In this document: one piece after another, positions 32,822 to 39,999 of the stretch
Layout: every line of letters begins with the position of its first letter
Position numbering within the stretch: the stretch's first letter is position 1
From: CAYRGY01 sp964424075
GTDB taxonomy: Bacteria > Patescibacteriota > Gracilibacteria > UBA1369
NCBI GenBank assembly: GCA_964424075.1
Contig: CAYRGY010000005.1
Location: 1-64,000, forward strand
DNA: 64,000 nucleotides
Direction: 5' to 3'
Notes under the pieces: model-generated
The model's input: the letters and a program-made list of their open reading frames with translations, nothing else
What the model was told of the DNA's origin: nothing
Databases searched by the model: none
Program-made: the position numbers and the translations under genes

Positions 32822-33736
32822 TCAGATTCCATCTATTACACCACTTTCTCCAATCAATTGCACCTCCCTTTCCAAGCGAATGCCAAATCGCTCTTCAACG
32901 GCATCCTCAATCTTTCCACACAATCCCAGCACGTCTTCCATAGTGGCGCTACCATCGTTCATTAAAAAATTGGCATGTTTTTCTGATATAAAAGCACCTC
33001 CAACCTTGAATCCCTTAAAACCGCACTGATCATTCATATATCCTGCAGAAAGTCCTTCCCCCACCGAATTCCCCGACGGATTCTTAAAAAATGATCCCGC
33101 ACTTTTGCCGGCAGGGTGTTTCCCGGCACGCGATGCGATTATTCTTCTAACTTCAGCTACTCCTTCATCAGTATCACCAGGTCGCAATCGAATCCATACT
33201 TTTAGAATAATCAAAGGACTCCCTTTAATCACACTTTCCCGATAGCCAAATTGCAGTTCATGATGCGATATTTCTCGCTTTCCCACTCCTGGCTCATATA
33301 CCAGCGCTTTTTCAAAGACATCCTTAATTTCCAGTCCAAATGCTCCGGCATTGCCACGTACTGCACCACCGATTGTTCCCGGCATGCCTATTAATTTTTC
33401 CATCCCAGTTAATCCATTTTTTAGCGAGAATTGAATTACTTGCGACACTAAAGCACCCGCGTCTGCCACTACTGAATCACCTTCCAAATCCAAATTGCGG
33501 GCCAAATTATGTATAACCAAACCTCTAAATCCCCGATCATGAAAAACCATATTGCTGCCCCAGCCCAGTAAAACATAGGGAATTTCCTCTTCTAAACAAG
33601 CTTCAATTAAGCGAGGTATTAAGGAAACATCGCGAACTTCACAAAAATAGTCAGCAGGTCCGCCCATACCGAAAGTCGTCAGCTCGCCCAAGACGCGCCC
33701 CTGTTCCACTCTCTCGATTTGCTCAATCTTGTTCAT
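32822..33736 (-). CDS. murB: UDP-N-acetylenolpyruvoylglucosamine reductase MurB
   Basis: FAD enzyme that makes UDP-MurNAc in peptidoglycan synthesis. It has TTFGMGGPADYF, VLLGWGSNMVFHDRGFRGLVIHN (FAD site), GMPGTIGGAVRGNAGAFG, SAGSFFKNP (catalytic Ser), and the C-terminal EREVQLIGE (catalytic Glu). The start MNKIEQIER at 33736 is preferred; an upstream GTG at 33754 would add six residues. With ftsA/ftsZ nearby, it shows the organism makes its own peptidoglycan. Confidence 0.95.
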   Translation of the reverse strand: MNKIEQIERVEQGRVLGELTTFGMGGPADYFCEVRDVSLIPRLIEACLEEEIPYVLLGWGSNMVFHDRGFRGLVIHNLARNLDLEGDSVVADAGALVSQVIQFSLKNGLTGMEKLIGMPGTIGGAVRGNAGAFGLEIKDVFEKALVYEPGVGKREISHHELQFGYRESVIKGSPLIILKVWIRLRPGDTDEGVAEVRRIIASRAGKHPAGKSAGSFFKNPSGNSVGEGLSAGYMNDQCGFKGFKVGGAFISEKHANFLMNDGSATMEDVLGLCGKIEDAVEERFGIRLEREVQLIGESGVIDGI

Positions 33737-33796
33737 TGTGCGCATTTTAACCAAAAAATGCCTGCCTCGCCAAGAACAAAAATCTCCGCAAAATTC

Positions 33797-33824
33797 TTGA
33801 CCAATACTGCCAAAATGTTACAAT
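33797..33824 (+). promoter_or_regulatory. Promoter for the metalloprotease-like gene
   Basis: TTGACC (33797-33802), 16-bp spacer, extended -10 TGtTACAAT (TACAAT 33819-33824). It ends 23 nt before the ATG at 33847. Confidence 0.55.
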
Positions 33825-33846
33825 ATCATCTAATAACCTCAGGCCT

Positions 33847-34491
33847 ATGGAAACTATCAAATATGAAGATTATGAACAAATAGCAGACATAGAAATTTCT
33901 CCCCTACTCGATAGTGAAATCAAGCGCGAAATTGAGCAAAATCAAAAGCGTGCTAAGGTGCTGCAGGATATTCGCACAGCCACCGGCCTCAAAATTGATG
34001 TCGTAGTTAATGGCGGCCCCAAAGACGCTGCAGCCTTTGTGACCCCGAGGCATCAAGTTTTCATCACTGAAGCCACTCTCGATAATCGCGAGACTGCCCT
34101 CCATGCCGGGCATCACGAGCATCAACATATCAAGAACAATATCTTTCACTTTGAAATATCCGAGCACTTAGATCAGGATAAAATCCAAACTCTTCAAGCA
34201 GCATCCGATCTAAACGGTCTTAGTGAAATCAACCTATTGGAAGGTTTTAATGAGGCTCAAACACTCAGATCAACACCGGCCAATGACCAAGGATTTTATT
34301 CTCAGGAAGTTGAAGCAGTCTTAGCTCTAGACCGGCTCGCCCAAGAACATCTGAACACTTCCTTGATTCAATCTTTCGATCGCAACAAATTATCTGAATT
34401 AGCATTCAAACTTAGCGACCTGGCAGAAGTGTTATTAATAAAGGCGAAACTAGGCTTTGACCAACCCCAAAAACCCCTTCTGGCTGCCTAG
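33847..34491 (+). CDS. Candidate zinc metallopeptidase (HExxH, gluzincin-like)
   Basis: 214 residues, no signal peptide or membrane helix. The segment HAGHHEHQHIKNN at about 79-91 holds HEHQH, an exact HExxH zinc motif. About 40 residues later INLLEGFNEAQT resembles the LNEGFAE motif that gives the third ligand (Glu) in gluzincins. The rest is helical. A few histidine-rich sequences carry HExxH by chance, but the second motif makes the reading plausible. Single-gene unit with its own promoter; substrate unknown. Confidence 0.6.
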   Translation: METIKYEDYEQIADIEISPLLDSEIKREIEQNQKRAKVLQDIRTATGLKIDVVVNGGPKDAAAFVTPRHQVFITEATLDNRETALHAGHHEHQHIKNNIFHFEISEHLDQDKIQTLQAASDLNGLSEINLLEGFNEAQTLRSTPANDQGFYSQEVEAVLALDRLAQEHLNTSLIQSFDRNKLSELAFKLSDLAEVLLIKAKLGFDQPQKPLLAA

Positions 34492-34502
34492 GATAAAATA
34501 GT

Positions 34503-34531
34503 TTGACTATTCAGAATCGATCTAATATTAT
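34503..34531 (+). promoter_or_regulatory. Promoter of tRNA-Thr
   Basis: TTGACT (34503-34508), 17-bp spacer, TATTAT (34526-34531); the tRNA begins 12 bp later. Confidence 0.7.
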
Positions 34532-34542
34532 CATCGCGCTCA

Positions 34543-34618
34543 GCCACCATAGCTCAGCTGGTAGAGCAACTGTCTTGTAAACAGTAGGTCGTCGGTTCGA
34601 GCCCGACTGGTGGCTCCA
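34543..34618 (+). tRNA. tRNA-Thr (TGT)
   Basis: Complete cloverleaf: acceptor GCCACCA/TGGTGGC, anticodon loop CTTGTAA (TGT), T loop TTCGAGC, encoded CCA. The discriminator base is T, where most bacterial tRNA-Thr have A. Confidence 0.96.
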
Positions 34619-34670
34619 TTGTTGTATATGTCTCAGCTCGCTTAGAAAGCGTTGCTCGAGGCTCCTAAAA

Positions 34671-34705
34671 ACAGCGATTACTAATCCTAGTCATCGCTGT
34701 TTTTT
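34671..34705 (+). terminator. Terminator after tRNA-Thr
   Basis: ACAGCGAT (34671-34678) pairs with ATCGCTGT (34693-34700), followed by TTTTT. Confidence 0.85.
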
Positions 34706-34721
34706 AGTACTCCGCCACCCC

Positions 34722-34749
34722 TTGCAAAACCCAAAAAGTAGTATATAAT
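34722..34749 (+). promoter_or_regulatory. Promoter for the small gene at 34771
   Basis: TTGCAA (34722-34727), 16-bp spacer, TATAAT (34744-34749), ending 22 nt before the ATG. Confidence 0.6.
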
Positions 34750-34770
34750 ATTGACAAATAAGTGAAAAGT

Positions 34771-34962
34771 ATGACCTCTCTCGCCGAAAAAGAGCCCAAG
34801 ATCAATAAAAGCTTCCTTGAAAAACATGTTTGGGGATGGCCACTTGATGCTGCCAAAGGAACCATCAACAAACTTAACGAATGGATCTGGAACGGTATCA
34901 AGAGCATTATTCGAGGTACAGAACGAGCTGTATATAGTGTGCTTGGATGGAAGTCTGAATGA
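34771..34962 (+). CDS. Small amphipathic protein of unknown function
   Basis: 63 residues from ATG 34771; a GTG at 34762 is possible but less consistent with the promoter. Basic N-terminus, then KHVWGWPLDAAKG and a Trp-rich amphipathic helix (LNEWIWNGIKSIIRG). Could bind the membrane surface. No family recognised. Good promoter spacing supports expression. Confidence 0.55.
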   Translation: MTSLAEKEPKINKSFLEKHVWGWPLDAAKGTINKLNEWIWNGIKSIIRGTERAVYSVLGWKSE

Positions 34963-35103
34963 CGCCGAAGGCGAGTATCATTTAGACTAAAAAGAATAGC
35001 TGCCCGTCAGGGCAGACTAAGTGACTTCTCTCCACTCCCCAATTTTCTATTGCAAGGCGCGGTTCAAATCCCTATGATTATCCGCGCAAGCACCTTTAAA
35101 TAT
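34963..35103. other. Gap with hairpins before tRNA-Tyr
   Basis: Contains a tight hairpin CTGCCC-GTCA-GGGCAG near 35000-35015 and a longer inverted repeat GCGCGG/CCGCGC near 35056-35090. The latter includes GGTTCAAATCCC, which looks like a T loop, but its stem does not pair as a tRNA arm. Possibly a leader or terminator region. Confidence 0.35.
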
Positions 35104-35190
35104 GGGTCGGTACTCAAGCGGTCAACGAGGACAGACTGTAAATCTGTTGGCTTTCAGCCTACGTAGGTTCAAATCCTACCCGGCCCACCA
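35104..35190 (+). tRNA. tRNA-Tyr (GTA)
   Basis: 87-nt class II tRNA with a long variable arm: acceptor GGGTCGG/CCGGCCC, anticodon GTA in loop CTGTAAA, T loop TTCAAAT, discriminator A, encoded CCA. Confidence 0.97.
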
Positions 35191-35219
35191 CAGTCTAAAT
35201 GCCGCCGTTATTAACGTGC

Positions 35220-35257
35220 GATAAAAAAAGATCTCCCTCAGGAGGCCTTTTTTAATT
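35220..35257 (+). terminator. Terminator after tRNA-Tyr
   Basis: GATCTCC-CTCA-GGAGGCC hairpin (one mismatch) flanked by an A run and a T run. May serve both strands. Confidence 0.7.
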
Positions 35258-35271
35258 TCGACAGCTGATTA

Positions 35272-35556
35272 TTACTCGAGGCTTGGTAATACGTCTGCGA
35301 ATTTACCATAAAAATCCAAACTGTATTCTTTTGCGTAAAGATTCAAACCTACCAAGAATCTTGTATTTCGATAATTTTCACTAATACCACTTAAAGGGCT
35401 AGTTATCTTCTCACCTTCCAGTGCCGAAGCTTTCGTTAAGTAAAGTTCCGGAGCGACAATACCTCTTCTAAAATCATTATCTCGCATCCAAACCAAAATA
35501 TCTAGAATAATTAGCAATAACAACATCAAGTCTATTAATACCCTCAACAATATCAC
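35272..35556 (-). CDS. Possible small membrane-anchored protein
   Basis: 94 residues. One strongly hydrophobic N-terminal helix (LLRVLIDLMLLLLIILDILVW), then a soluble part of ~65 residues without recognisable motif. It lies in an accessory zone with no neighbours on its strand. Could be real or chance. Confidence 0.42.
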   Translation of the reverse strand: MILLRVLIDLMLLLLIILDILVWMRDNDFRRGIVAPELYLTKASALEGEKITSPLSGISENYRNTRFLVGLNLYAKEYSLDFYGKFADVLPSLE

Positions 35557-35908
35557 AACTATCTTACTTGTATTTGATCTCCTGTTTGATAGTCAACGGC
35601 TCCTGCTACATTGAATTAAAACACAAAAAACAAAAAAGCAAACATAGCTCATAACCTATATATTATTAATAATTATCAACTCATTCCAAAATGTGCTTGC
35701 GCCAAAACTGACAGAAGCATCAACTTTCGGCTCAAACCACCTCTTTACAATACTATAAAAATATGTCAAAATCCATCCTTGCTCTTTTACATCAAGGCAT
35801 CTCTTTTGATTCGGGACATCCTTTCTTTTGGACGAATAGTTCACACAACTAACTGGGCTGACGTCCTCAAAAGGACCGATTCCCCCAAATCACGGAGATA
35901 GTTCACCA
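35557..35908. other. 352-bp gap at the edge of a GC-rich segment
   Basis: The first 290 bases are AT-rich with only a weak minus-strand ORF (35656-35844, 62 residues, no motif). From about 35860 the GC content rises. A GTCCT-caaa-AGGAC hairpin (about 35863-35876) precedes a GGAG ribosome binding site for the next gene. Confidence 0.4.
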
Positions 35909-36574
35909 GTGAGAAACCTGTTCCTGCTACTCGTTTTGATCACCGTCGCTTGCGGCGGAAAGTCGGGTCTGGACTGCAATTGCCCCGACTGCGAAACCTG
36001 CGAAGAGTGTGAGCCGACCCTACCGTGGGCTTGCGAGGAAACCTGCGAATGCCCCTACGGCTTTCAGGCTCAGTGCCACACCGAGACCGAAACTTGCCGT
36101 TGCATCGAGGAGGAGCTGGAGTGCTGGGATATAACCCGCGCAGAATTTGCTCACGTGGTCATGAAGCCACTGATTGACCTCAACAGCTTCGAACCTGTCG
36201 GACCGACCTACCCGGACGTACCCGAGTCGCACCAATACTTCAAAGCCATTCACGCGGCTGCGGAGTATGGATGGTTCGTGGGATTTCCTGATGGTGATTT
36301 TCGCCCGAGCGACGGCGTCAACAAGGCCGATGCGGCCAAAGTGGTCTTTTTGGCCTACAACCTGCCTTTCACTACGGACAGCCCGACGACTCCGGACATC
36401 AGTGAAAGTGATTGGTTCTACGAGTACGTAGGATCACTTCTGGAAAACGATTTGGTCAGGTTGCGTCTCGACGGAACCTACGCGCCTGGCGAGCCGGCCA
36501 CCACCTGCTTCGCTGACCTGGCGGTTGCCAATGCCCAACTGTACAACCTGGATCATCCTACCCCCCTTGATTGA
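35909..36574 (+). CDS. SLH-domain lipoprotein with Cys-rich region, GC-rich and probably foreign
   Basis: 221 residues from GTG. Lipobox VACG (Cys15), then a cysteine-rich stretch of about 12 Cys (NCPDCETCEEC; CECPYGFQAQ, EGF-like). From about 75 come SLH-like (S-layer homology) units: TYPDVPESHQYFKAIHAAAEYGWFVG then FPDGDFRPSDGVNKADAAKV, with a weaker repeat after. SLH domains bind wall polymers. Base and codon use is clearly richer in G and C than its neighbours, and it has a recognisable Shine-Dalgarno (GGAG), unlike most genes here. Both facts point to recent transfer. Confidence 0.8.
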   Translation: MRNLFLLLVLITVACGGKSGLDCNCPDCETCEECEPTLPWACEETCECPYGFQAQCHTETETCRCIEEELECWDITRAEFAHVVMKPLIDLNSFEPVGPTYPDVPESHQYFKAIHAAAEYGWFVGFPDGDFRPSDGVNKADAAKVVFLAYNLPFTTDSPTTPDISESDWFYEYVGSLLENDLVRLRLDGTYAPGEPATTCFADLAVANAQLYNLDHPTPLD

Positions 36575-36701
36575 CATTCAAGTGGGCATCGACCAGTCTG
36601 GTGATGAGATTCAGGACTACCCTGGCACCCGCTGTCTCCATATCGCGCATAACGTGATCACCATCACGCCGGCGCAGCACCCCCCTGGGGAATCGGAATT
36701 G

Positions 36702-36742
36702 AACCCGCCTCGCCGCATCACGCGACTTGGCGGGTTCTTCCA
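36702..36742 (+). terminator. Hairpin after the GC-rich SLH gene
   Basis: AACCCGCC (36702-36709) pairs with GGCGGGTT (36729-36736), followed by CTTCC only. Probably the end of the transferred segment. Confidence 0.55.
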
Positions 36743-36749
36743 TTTGTGT

Positions 36750-36755
36750 TATAAT
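36750..36755 (+). promoter_or_regulatory. Extended -10 (TGtTATAAT), predicted leaderless start
   Basis: TATAAT with TGt before it, ending 7 nt before the ATG at 36762. Confidence 0.6.
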
Positions 36756-36761
36756 CTCATA

Positions 36762-37688
36762 ATGACTACAAAAACCAAACCCATTAATGTTCTTTTTGTT
36801 TGTACCGGAAACATTTTCCGAAGTTTGAGCGCGGAACGTATTCTTAAACAACACTTAGCTAACAATAAAAACAACCGTATCAATGTAGCTTCAGCAGGAA
36901 CAGTGGCCCGTCCGCAGCCGGTATCTCAATATGTCCTCAATCGGCTGGCTAAATATGGAATCGATGCCACAGATCATCAGCAAACCAGAATCAGTCCAGA
37001 GCTTTTGTGTAAGCAAGACCTGATAATTTCCATGGCTGACTATCATCAGGACATTATTCGCGACGAATTTGGCTTTGACAGCGTATTATTTAATAAATTG
37101 GCTATCAATCAAAACACTTCAGTCGATGATGTAGATGATGCCATTCCTGATTTTCATAACAAGCCCAAGCAGTGGGAAAACTTTACCAACAAGACAATAG
37201 AGCATATTCATGATTCCATGCCCAATGTTTTAGAGTCACTGGAAATCAGCCATTTTCTTTTCGAAGATTTCGTCAATGGCGCCAAAAAACATCGCAACGG
37301 TTTTCCATTTATTCCACTTTACCAAACAGAGCACTCCGTGGCTTTTCTATCCATCGATATTCCCCAAACTGAAGACAGTCATGTTTTGGTTATTCCTAAA
37401 AAACGCTATCGTCATTTGGAAGAAATACCTGCCAAAATTCAGCATGACCTAATTCGTACAGTCTCAATTATCGGCTCAATTCTTAAAAAAAGCCATGCCG
37501 GTTACAATGTGCTTCTAAATAATGGCTCCGCAGCCGGTCAATTCATTTTTCACACTCATTTTCACATTATTCCTCGCCACTTAAATGACCAAATTCAAAT
37601 CGAAGTATGGCCCAAACAGAGTTTGACCAGGAATCAATATCTCGAGCTTAACAAAAAAATACAAAAACAAATTCAATCATCTTTATAA
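36762..37688 (+). CDS. Fusion of low-molecular-weight protein tyrosine phosphatase and HIT domain
   Basis: 308 residues. Residues ~8-160 are a LMW-PTP/arsenate-reductase-like domain: VLFVCTGNIFRSLSAE holds the C-x5-R phosphate loop (second loop Cys replaced by Phe), and AIPDFHNKP supplies the general acid Asp. Residues ~170-308 are a HIT domain: VLVIPKKRYRHLEEIP, NNGSAAGQ, and the histidine triad FHTHFHIIPR. The first could dephosphorylate proteins or reduce arsenate; the second hydrolyses nucleotide phosphoramidates or dinucleotides. I know of no common fusion of the two. The start at 36762 replaces an upstream non-coding extension. Its TAA overlaps the ATG of the next gene by 1 nt. Confidence 0.85.
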   Translation: MTTKTKPINVLFVCTGNIFRSLSAERILKQHLANNKNNRINVASAGTVARPQPVSQYVLNRLAKYGIDATDHQQTRISPELLCKQDLIISMADYHQDIIRDEFGFDSVLFNKLAINQNTSVDDVDDAIPDFHNKPKQWENFTNKTIEHIHDSMPNVLESLEISHFLFEDFVNGAKKHRNGFPFIPLYQTEHSVAFLSIDIPQTEDSHVLVIPKKRYRHLEEIPAKIQHDLIRTVSIIGSILKKSHAGYNVLLNNGSAAGQFIFHTHFHIIPRHLNDQIQIEVWPKQSLTRNQYLELNKKIQKQIQSSL

Positions 37689-38002
37689 TGCCTGCAACCA
37701 AAGAACAAATAACCAATCTAATCAAACATTTGCGCTTTTCCAAAGGCTTTCGCAGCCTACCCAAAGATTTTCAAGCAATTATCAAACTCAAGCTTATAAC
37801 TGGTAGTGAAGATTTGATTTATCACATGACCAGAATGGTCAAATTGGAAGAATCAGGGCAGGTTTTCGATCAAGAAACTGCACGATTACTAGTCAATCAA
37901 TTGCTTAAAAAAGGCAGTCCCAAAGAAATACTTAAATATCAGGAATCACAGGAAAAAATGCAGAATCAAAGCTATGTTGATTCCCTCCTCCAACATTTAT
38001 AG
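37688..38002 (+). CDS. Small helical protein of the 2447/42012/55704 group
   Basis: 104 residues, all-helical, no signal peptide. ITNLIKHLRFSKGFRSLPKDFQAIIKLKL and then LIYHMTRMVKLEESGQVFD follow the group's pattern of a leucine-rich helix, a short loop, a second helix and an acidic-start third helix. The C-terminus is Gln/Lys-rich. It overlaps the LMW-PTP/HIT gene by 1 nt. The next AT-rich gene downstream is the large protein at 38329, with a GC-rich cassette in between. Function unknown. Confidence 0.72.
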   Translation: MPATKEQITNLIKHLRFSKGFRSLPKDFQAIIKLKLITGSEDLIYHMTRMVKLEESGQVFDQETARLLVNQLLKKGSPKEILKYQESQEKMQNQSYVDSLLQHL

Positions 38003-38011
38003 AACAATAAT

Positions 38012-38040
38012 ATTGACAACACGTCAATATATTATATAAT
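38012..38040 (+). promoter_or_regulatory. Promoter with overlapping palindrome for the 56-residue gene
   Basis: TTGACA (38013-38018), 16-bp spacer, TATAAT (38035-38040), ending 7 nt before the ATG at 38047. The -35 is part of the perfect inverted repeat ATTGAC-aacac-GTCAAT (38012-38028), a likely operator. Confidence 0.65.
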
Positions 38041-38046
38041 CAGGAT

Positions 38047-38217
38047 ATGAAGCGTACGATCGAGCAGCTGCGTGACGAAACCGTCGACCTCGCTCTCTCC
38101 GAGCTGGCCGACGTTGACCCCAACCGCTTCCGCCTCTACACCGAGCGGGAGATGGAGCGCCGCCTCAAGCGCGCTCAAGCTCTGCGACTCACGTCGCAAA
38201 TCAGCCAGTCCTCCTAG
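38047..38217 (+). CDS. GC-rich 56-residue protein, probably transferred
   Basis: Begins MKRTIEQLRDETVDLALSEL and continues NRFRLYTEREMERRLKR; predicted helix-rich and Arg/Glu-rich. GC content far exceeds that of the neighbours. It has a complete expression cassette: consensus promoter with palindrome, leaderless start, and strong terminator. The operator and small size suggest a self-regulating DNA-binding or antitoxin-like protein, but no known fold is recognised. It separates the small helical gene at 37688 from the large gene at 38329. Confidence 0.6.
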   Translation: MKRTIEQLRDETVDLALSELADVDPNRFRLYTEREMERRLKRAQALRLTSQISQSS

Positions 38218-38250
38218 GTCCTCGCGACCGAAGGAGGCGGCACCCATACC

Positions 38251-38284
38251 GGCGCACCACAAATGTGGGCGCCGCTTCTTTTAA
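38251..38284 (+). terminator. Terminator of the GC-rich cassette
   Basis: Stem GGCG..CCACA / TGTGG..CGCC (38251-38273), followed by GCTTCTTTT. Confidence 0.8.
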
Positions 38285-38301
38285 TTCATGCTAATCTATG
38301 C

Positions 38302-38307
38302 TATAAT
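38302..38307 (+). promoter_or_regulatory. Extended -10 (TGcTATAAT) for the lysozyme-like gene
   Basis: TATAAT preceded by TGc, ending 22 nt before the ATG at 38329. Confidence 0.6.
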
Positions 38308-38328
38308 AACTGAACATAACCGACTCAA

Positions 38329-39999
38329 ATGTCAGGAGCCGACGAAAAACAGCTTACTGCTGCCGAAAAAGACTTGGAGCAGGCAACTGAAAGACTTATC
38401 GAAGAGCAAGGTCCGACTGAACAACCGACAGATTCAACCAAGCGTAAATCTAAAGAGGCCAGATCAGCGATACGCTATGAAGTGGATCATGAAAAAGCCA
38501 AATCTGAGGGCAAAACTGCACGGGAAGCATTTAAAGTGGAAGCTCCCAAACCGCAGGAGATTTTTAATCAACCGGTTGATAAATTCCTTCAATTGGACCA
38601 GGTACCCTTACTACACGCGGTTTCAGGGCTCAAAAATGATCAACTTAAGCCTGGTGTGGAATTTTCAACGAATTTTGGCAATTCTCCTGAAATTCAGAGA
38701 GCAGTTGGCCTCTCCATGATCATGCCCGACACCGTAACTTCGGTTTCGGTAAACGGAGTTAAAGGTAGGCGCCAAGGCCCCAAAGGAAATTTTTATTCTG
38801 ATTCTGGAGAATATTTAGCCATTTTCGAAGGTGACGCGGTCAAAATTGAAACAGTGCACAATGAAGAACAAGTGAAAAAACAACGTCAAAATAGACTAAA
38901 TCTGATCAAAGAGTGGGGGCGAGCAATCACGCAGCCCAACCTTCCCCTTCCGGAAAAAAAACACCTATTAGAAACTTGCGGCGACTATAGCCTCGATCCA
39001 TTCCTTCTTTTAGCCATTCGCGAAGTTAATAACGGGCAATACGGTCATGATGTCAGTGGTGAAGCAGAAGCTCAAATCAAAGTAGCCGGCAAATACCTCC
39101 AAACTGCCAAAGTTAAATTCACTTCTGAAAATCCCGGCACACAACCAGAAAAAGACGGCCACTACACACCGGAATTCATTGCCTATCTTCTCACCCACTA
39201 CACCCTTTTTGGCGAACCAACACCGGAAAACACAGCACAAATCAAAAAAGTTGTCGAAACTTATTACAAATCACAAAACCTCCCTGTTCCCACATTCGAC
39301 TTTGGCAAATATGTAGACAAAAATACCCAATACATGCCCACCAAGCCGATCGATGTTCCTCCGTCGTCAGCGCCTCCTTCCGGCTATACAAATGAGCTGC
39401 TACCTCAGCAGGAAATCGCTAATCGAAACAATAAATCTGCTCGCCGTAACCCTCAGCAATTCTATCAAATCGCTTTGGAAGATCATGCCCAAAACGCGCC
39501 TAAGTTGCAGCTGCTTTCCAGCATGAAATCCAAAATCGACGGAGCCCGCAATATAATCGTTGCAAATCGTTCCCGCTACGAAAAGGTCGCTCAAAATCTG
39601 GGTGTTCCCTGGAAATTAATCGGTGCAATTCATTATCGCGAATCAAGTTGCAACTTCAAAACCTACTTACACAATGGTGATCCACTTGGTCGGCCGACCA
39701 CACATGTTCCCAAAGGTCTGCTCTTTAATGACTGGGAAACAGCTGCTGAACACGCTATCAGAAAGTTTAAGCGTCGTGGACTCAGCTCTGATTCCTCTGA
39801 CCTGGCCCGCATGATGCTCTTTGCCGAAAGCTACAACGGATTTGGATATCGCTGGAATGGACGTCGCAGTGAGTATGTATATGGCGGAACTAACATGGAA
39901 TCTATGGGGCGGTATACACACGATAGTAAATTCGACTCCAGTCAAAGAGCTACCCGCCCGGGAGTAGCCGCCATCCTCATCGCCATGCAAGGTGACTAG
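38329..39999 (+). CDS. Lysozyme/transglycosylase-like protein without signal peptide
   Basis: 556 residues. An acidic, helical N-terminus (1-85) is followed by an unknown domain (~90-190) and a helical domain (~190-320) containing DPFLLLAIREVNNGQYG, which resembles the Glu-bearing segment of SLT-type enzymes. After a Pro/Ser linker, residues ~410-556 hold GVPWKLIGAIHYRESSCNF, YLHNGDPLGRPT, HVPKGL, NGFGYRW, and YVYGGTNMESMGRY. This pattern is shared with phage-like and cyanobacterial lysozyme-type hydrolases, with E in HYRESS the likely acid. No Sec signal is present, so export would need another route. It belongs to the group of large proteins following small helical ones. Confidence 0.78.
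   Translation: MSGADEKQLTAAEKDLEQATERLIEEQGPTEQPTDSTKRKSKEARSAIRYEVDHEKAKSEGKTAREAFKVEAPKPQEIFNQPVDKFLQLDQVPLLHAVSGLKNDQLKPGVEFSTNFGNSPEIQRAVGLSMIMPDTVTSVSVNGVKGRRQGPKGNFYSDSGEYLAIFEGDAVKIETVHNEEQVKKQRQNRLNLIKEWGRAITQPNLPLPEKKHLLETCGDYSLDPFLLLAIREVNNGQYGHDVSGEAEAQIKVAGKYLQTAKVKFTSENPGTQPEKDGHYTPEFIAYLLTHYTLFGEPTPENTAQIKKVVETYYKSQNLPVPTFDFGKYVDKNTQYMPTKPIDVPPSSAPPSGYTNELLPQQEIANRNNKSARRNPQQFYQIALEDHAQNAPKLQLLSSMKSKIDGARNIIVANRSRYEKVAQNLGVPWKLIGAIHYRESSCNFKTYLHNGDPLGRPTTHVPKGLLFNDWETAAEHAIRKFKRRGLSSDSSDLARMMLFAESYNGFGYRWNGRRSEYVYGGTNMESMGRYTHDSKFDSSQRATRPGVAAILIAMQGD

Noticed and set aside
35049..35095. Possible partial tRNA upstream of tRNA-Tyr (GGTTCAAATCCC, GCGCGG/CCGCGC)
   Set aside because: The T-arm stem does not pair and no acceptor or anticodon arm is present; treated as a hairpin region.
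35656..35844. 62-residue minus-strand ORF
   Set aside because: No motif, promoter or coding pattern seen; probably chance.
36525..36761. Upstream extension of the LMW-PTP/HIT gene
   Set aside because: It lies in the GC-rich segment and across the terminator; a -10 box lies 7 nt before the ATG at 36762.
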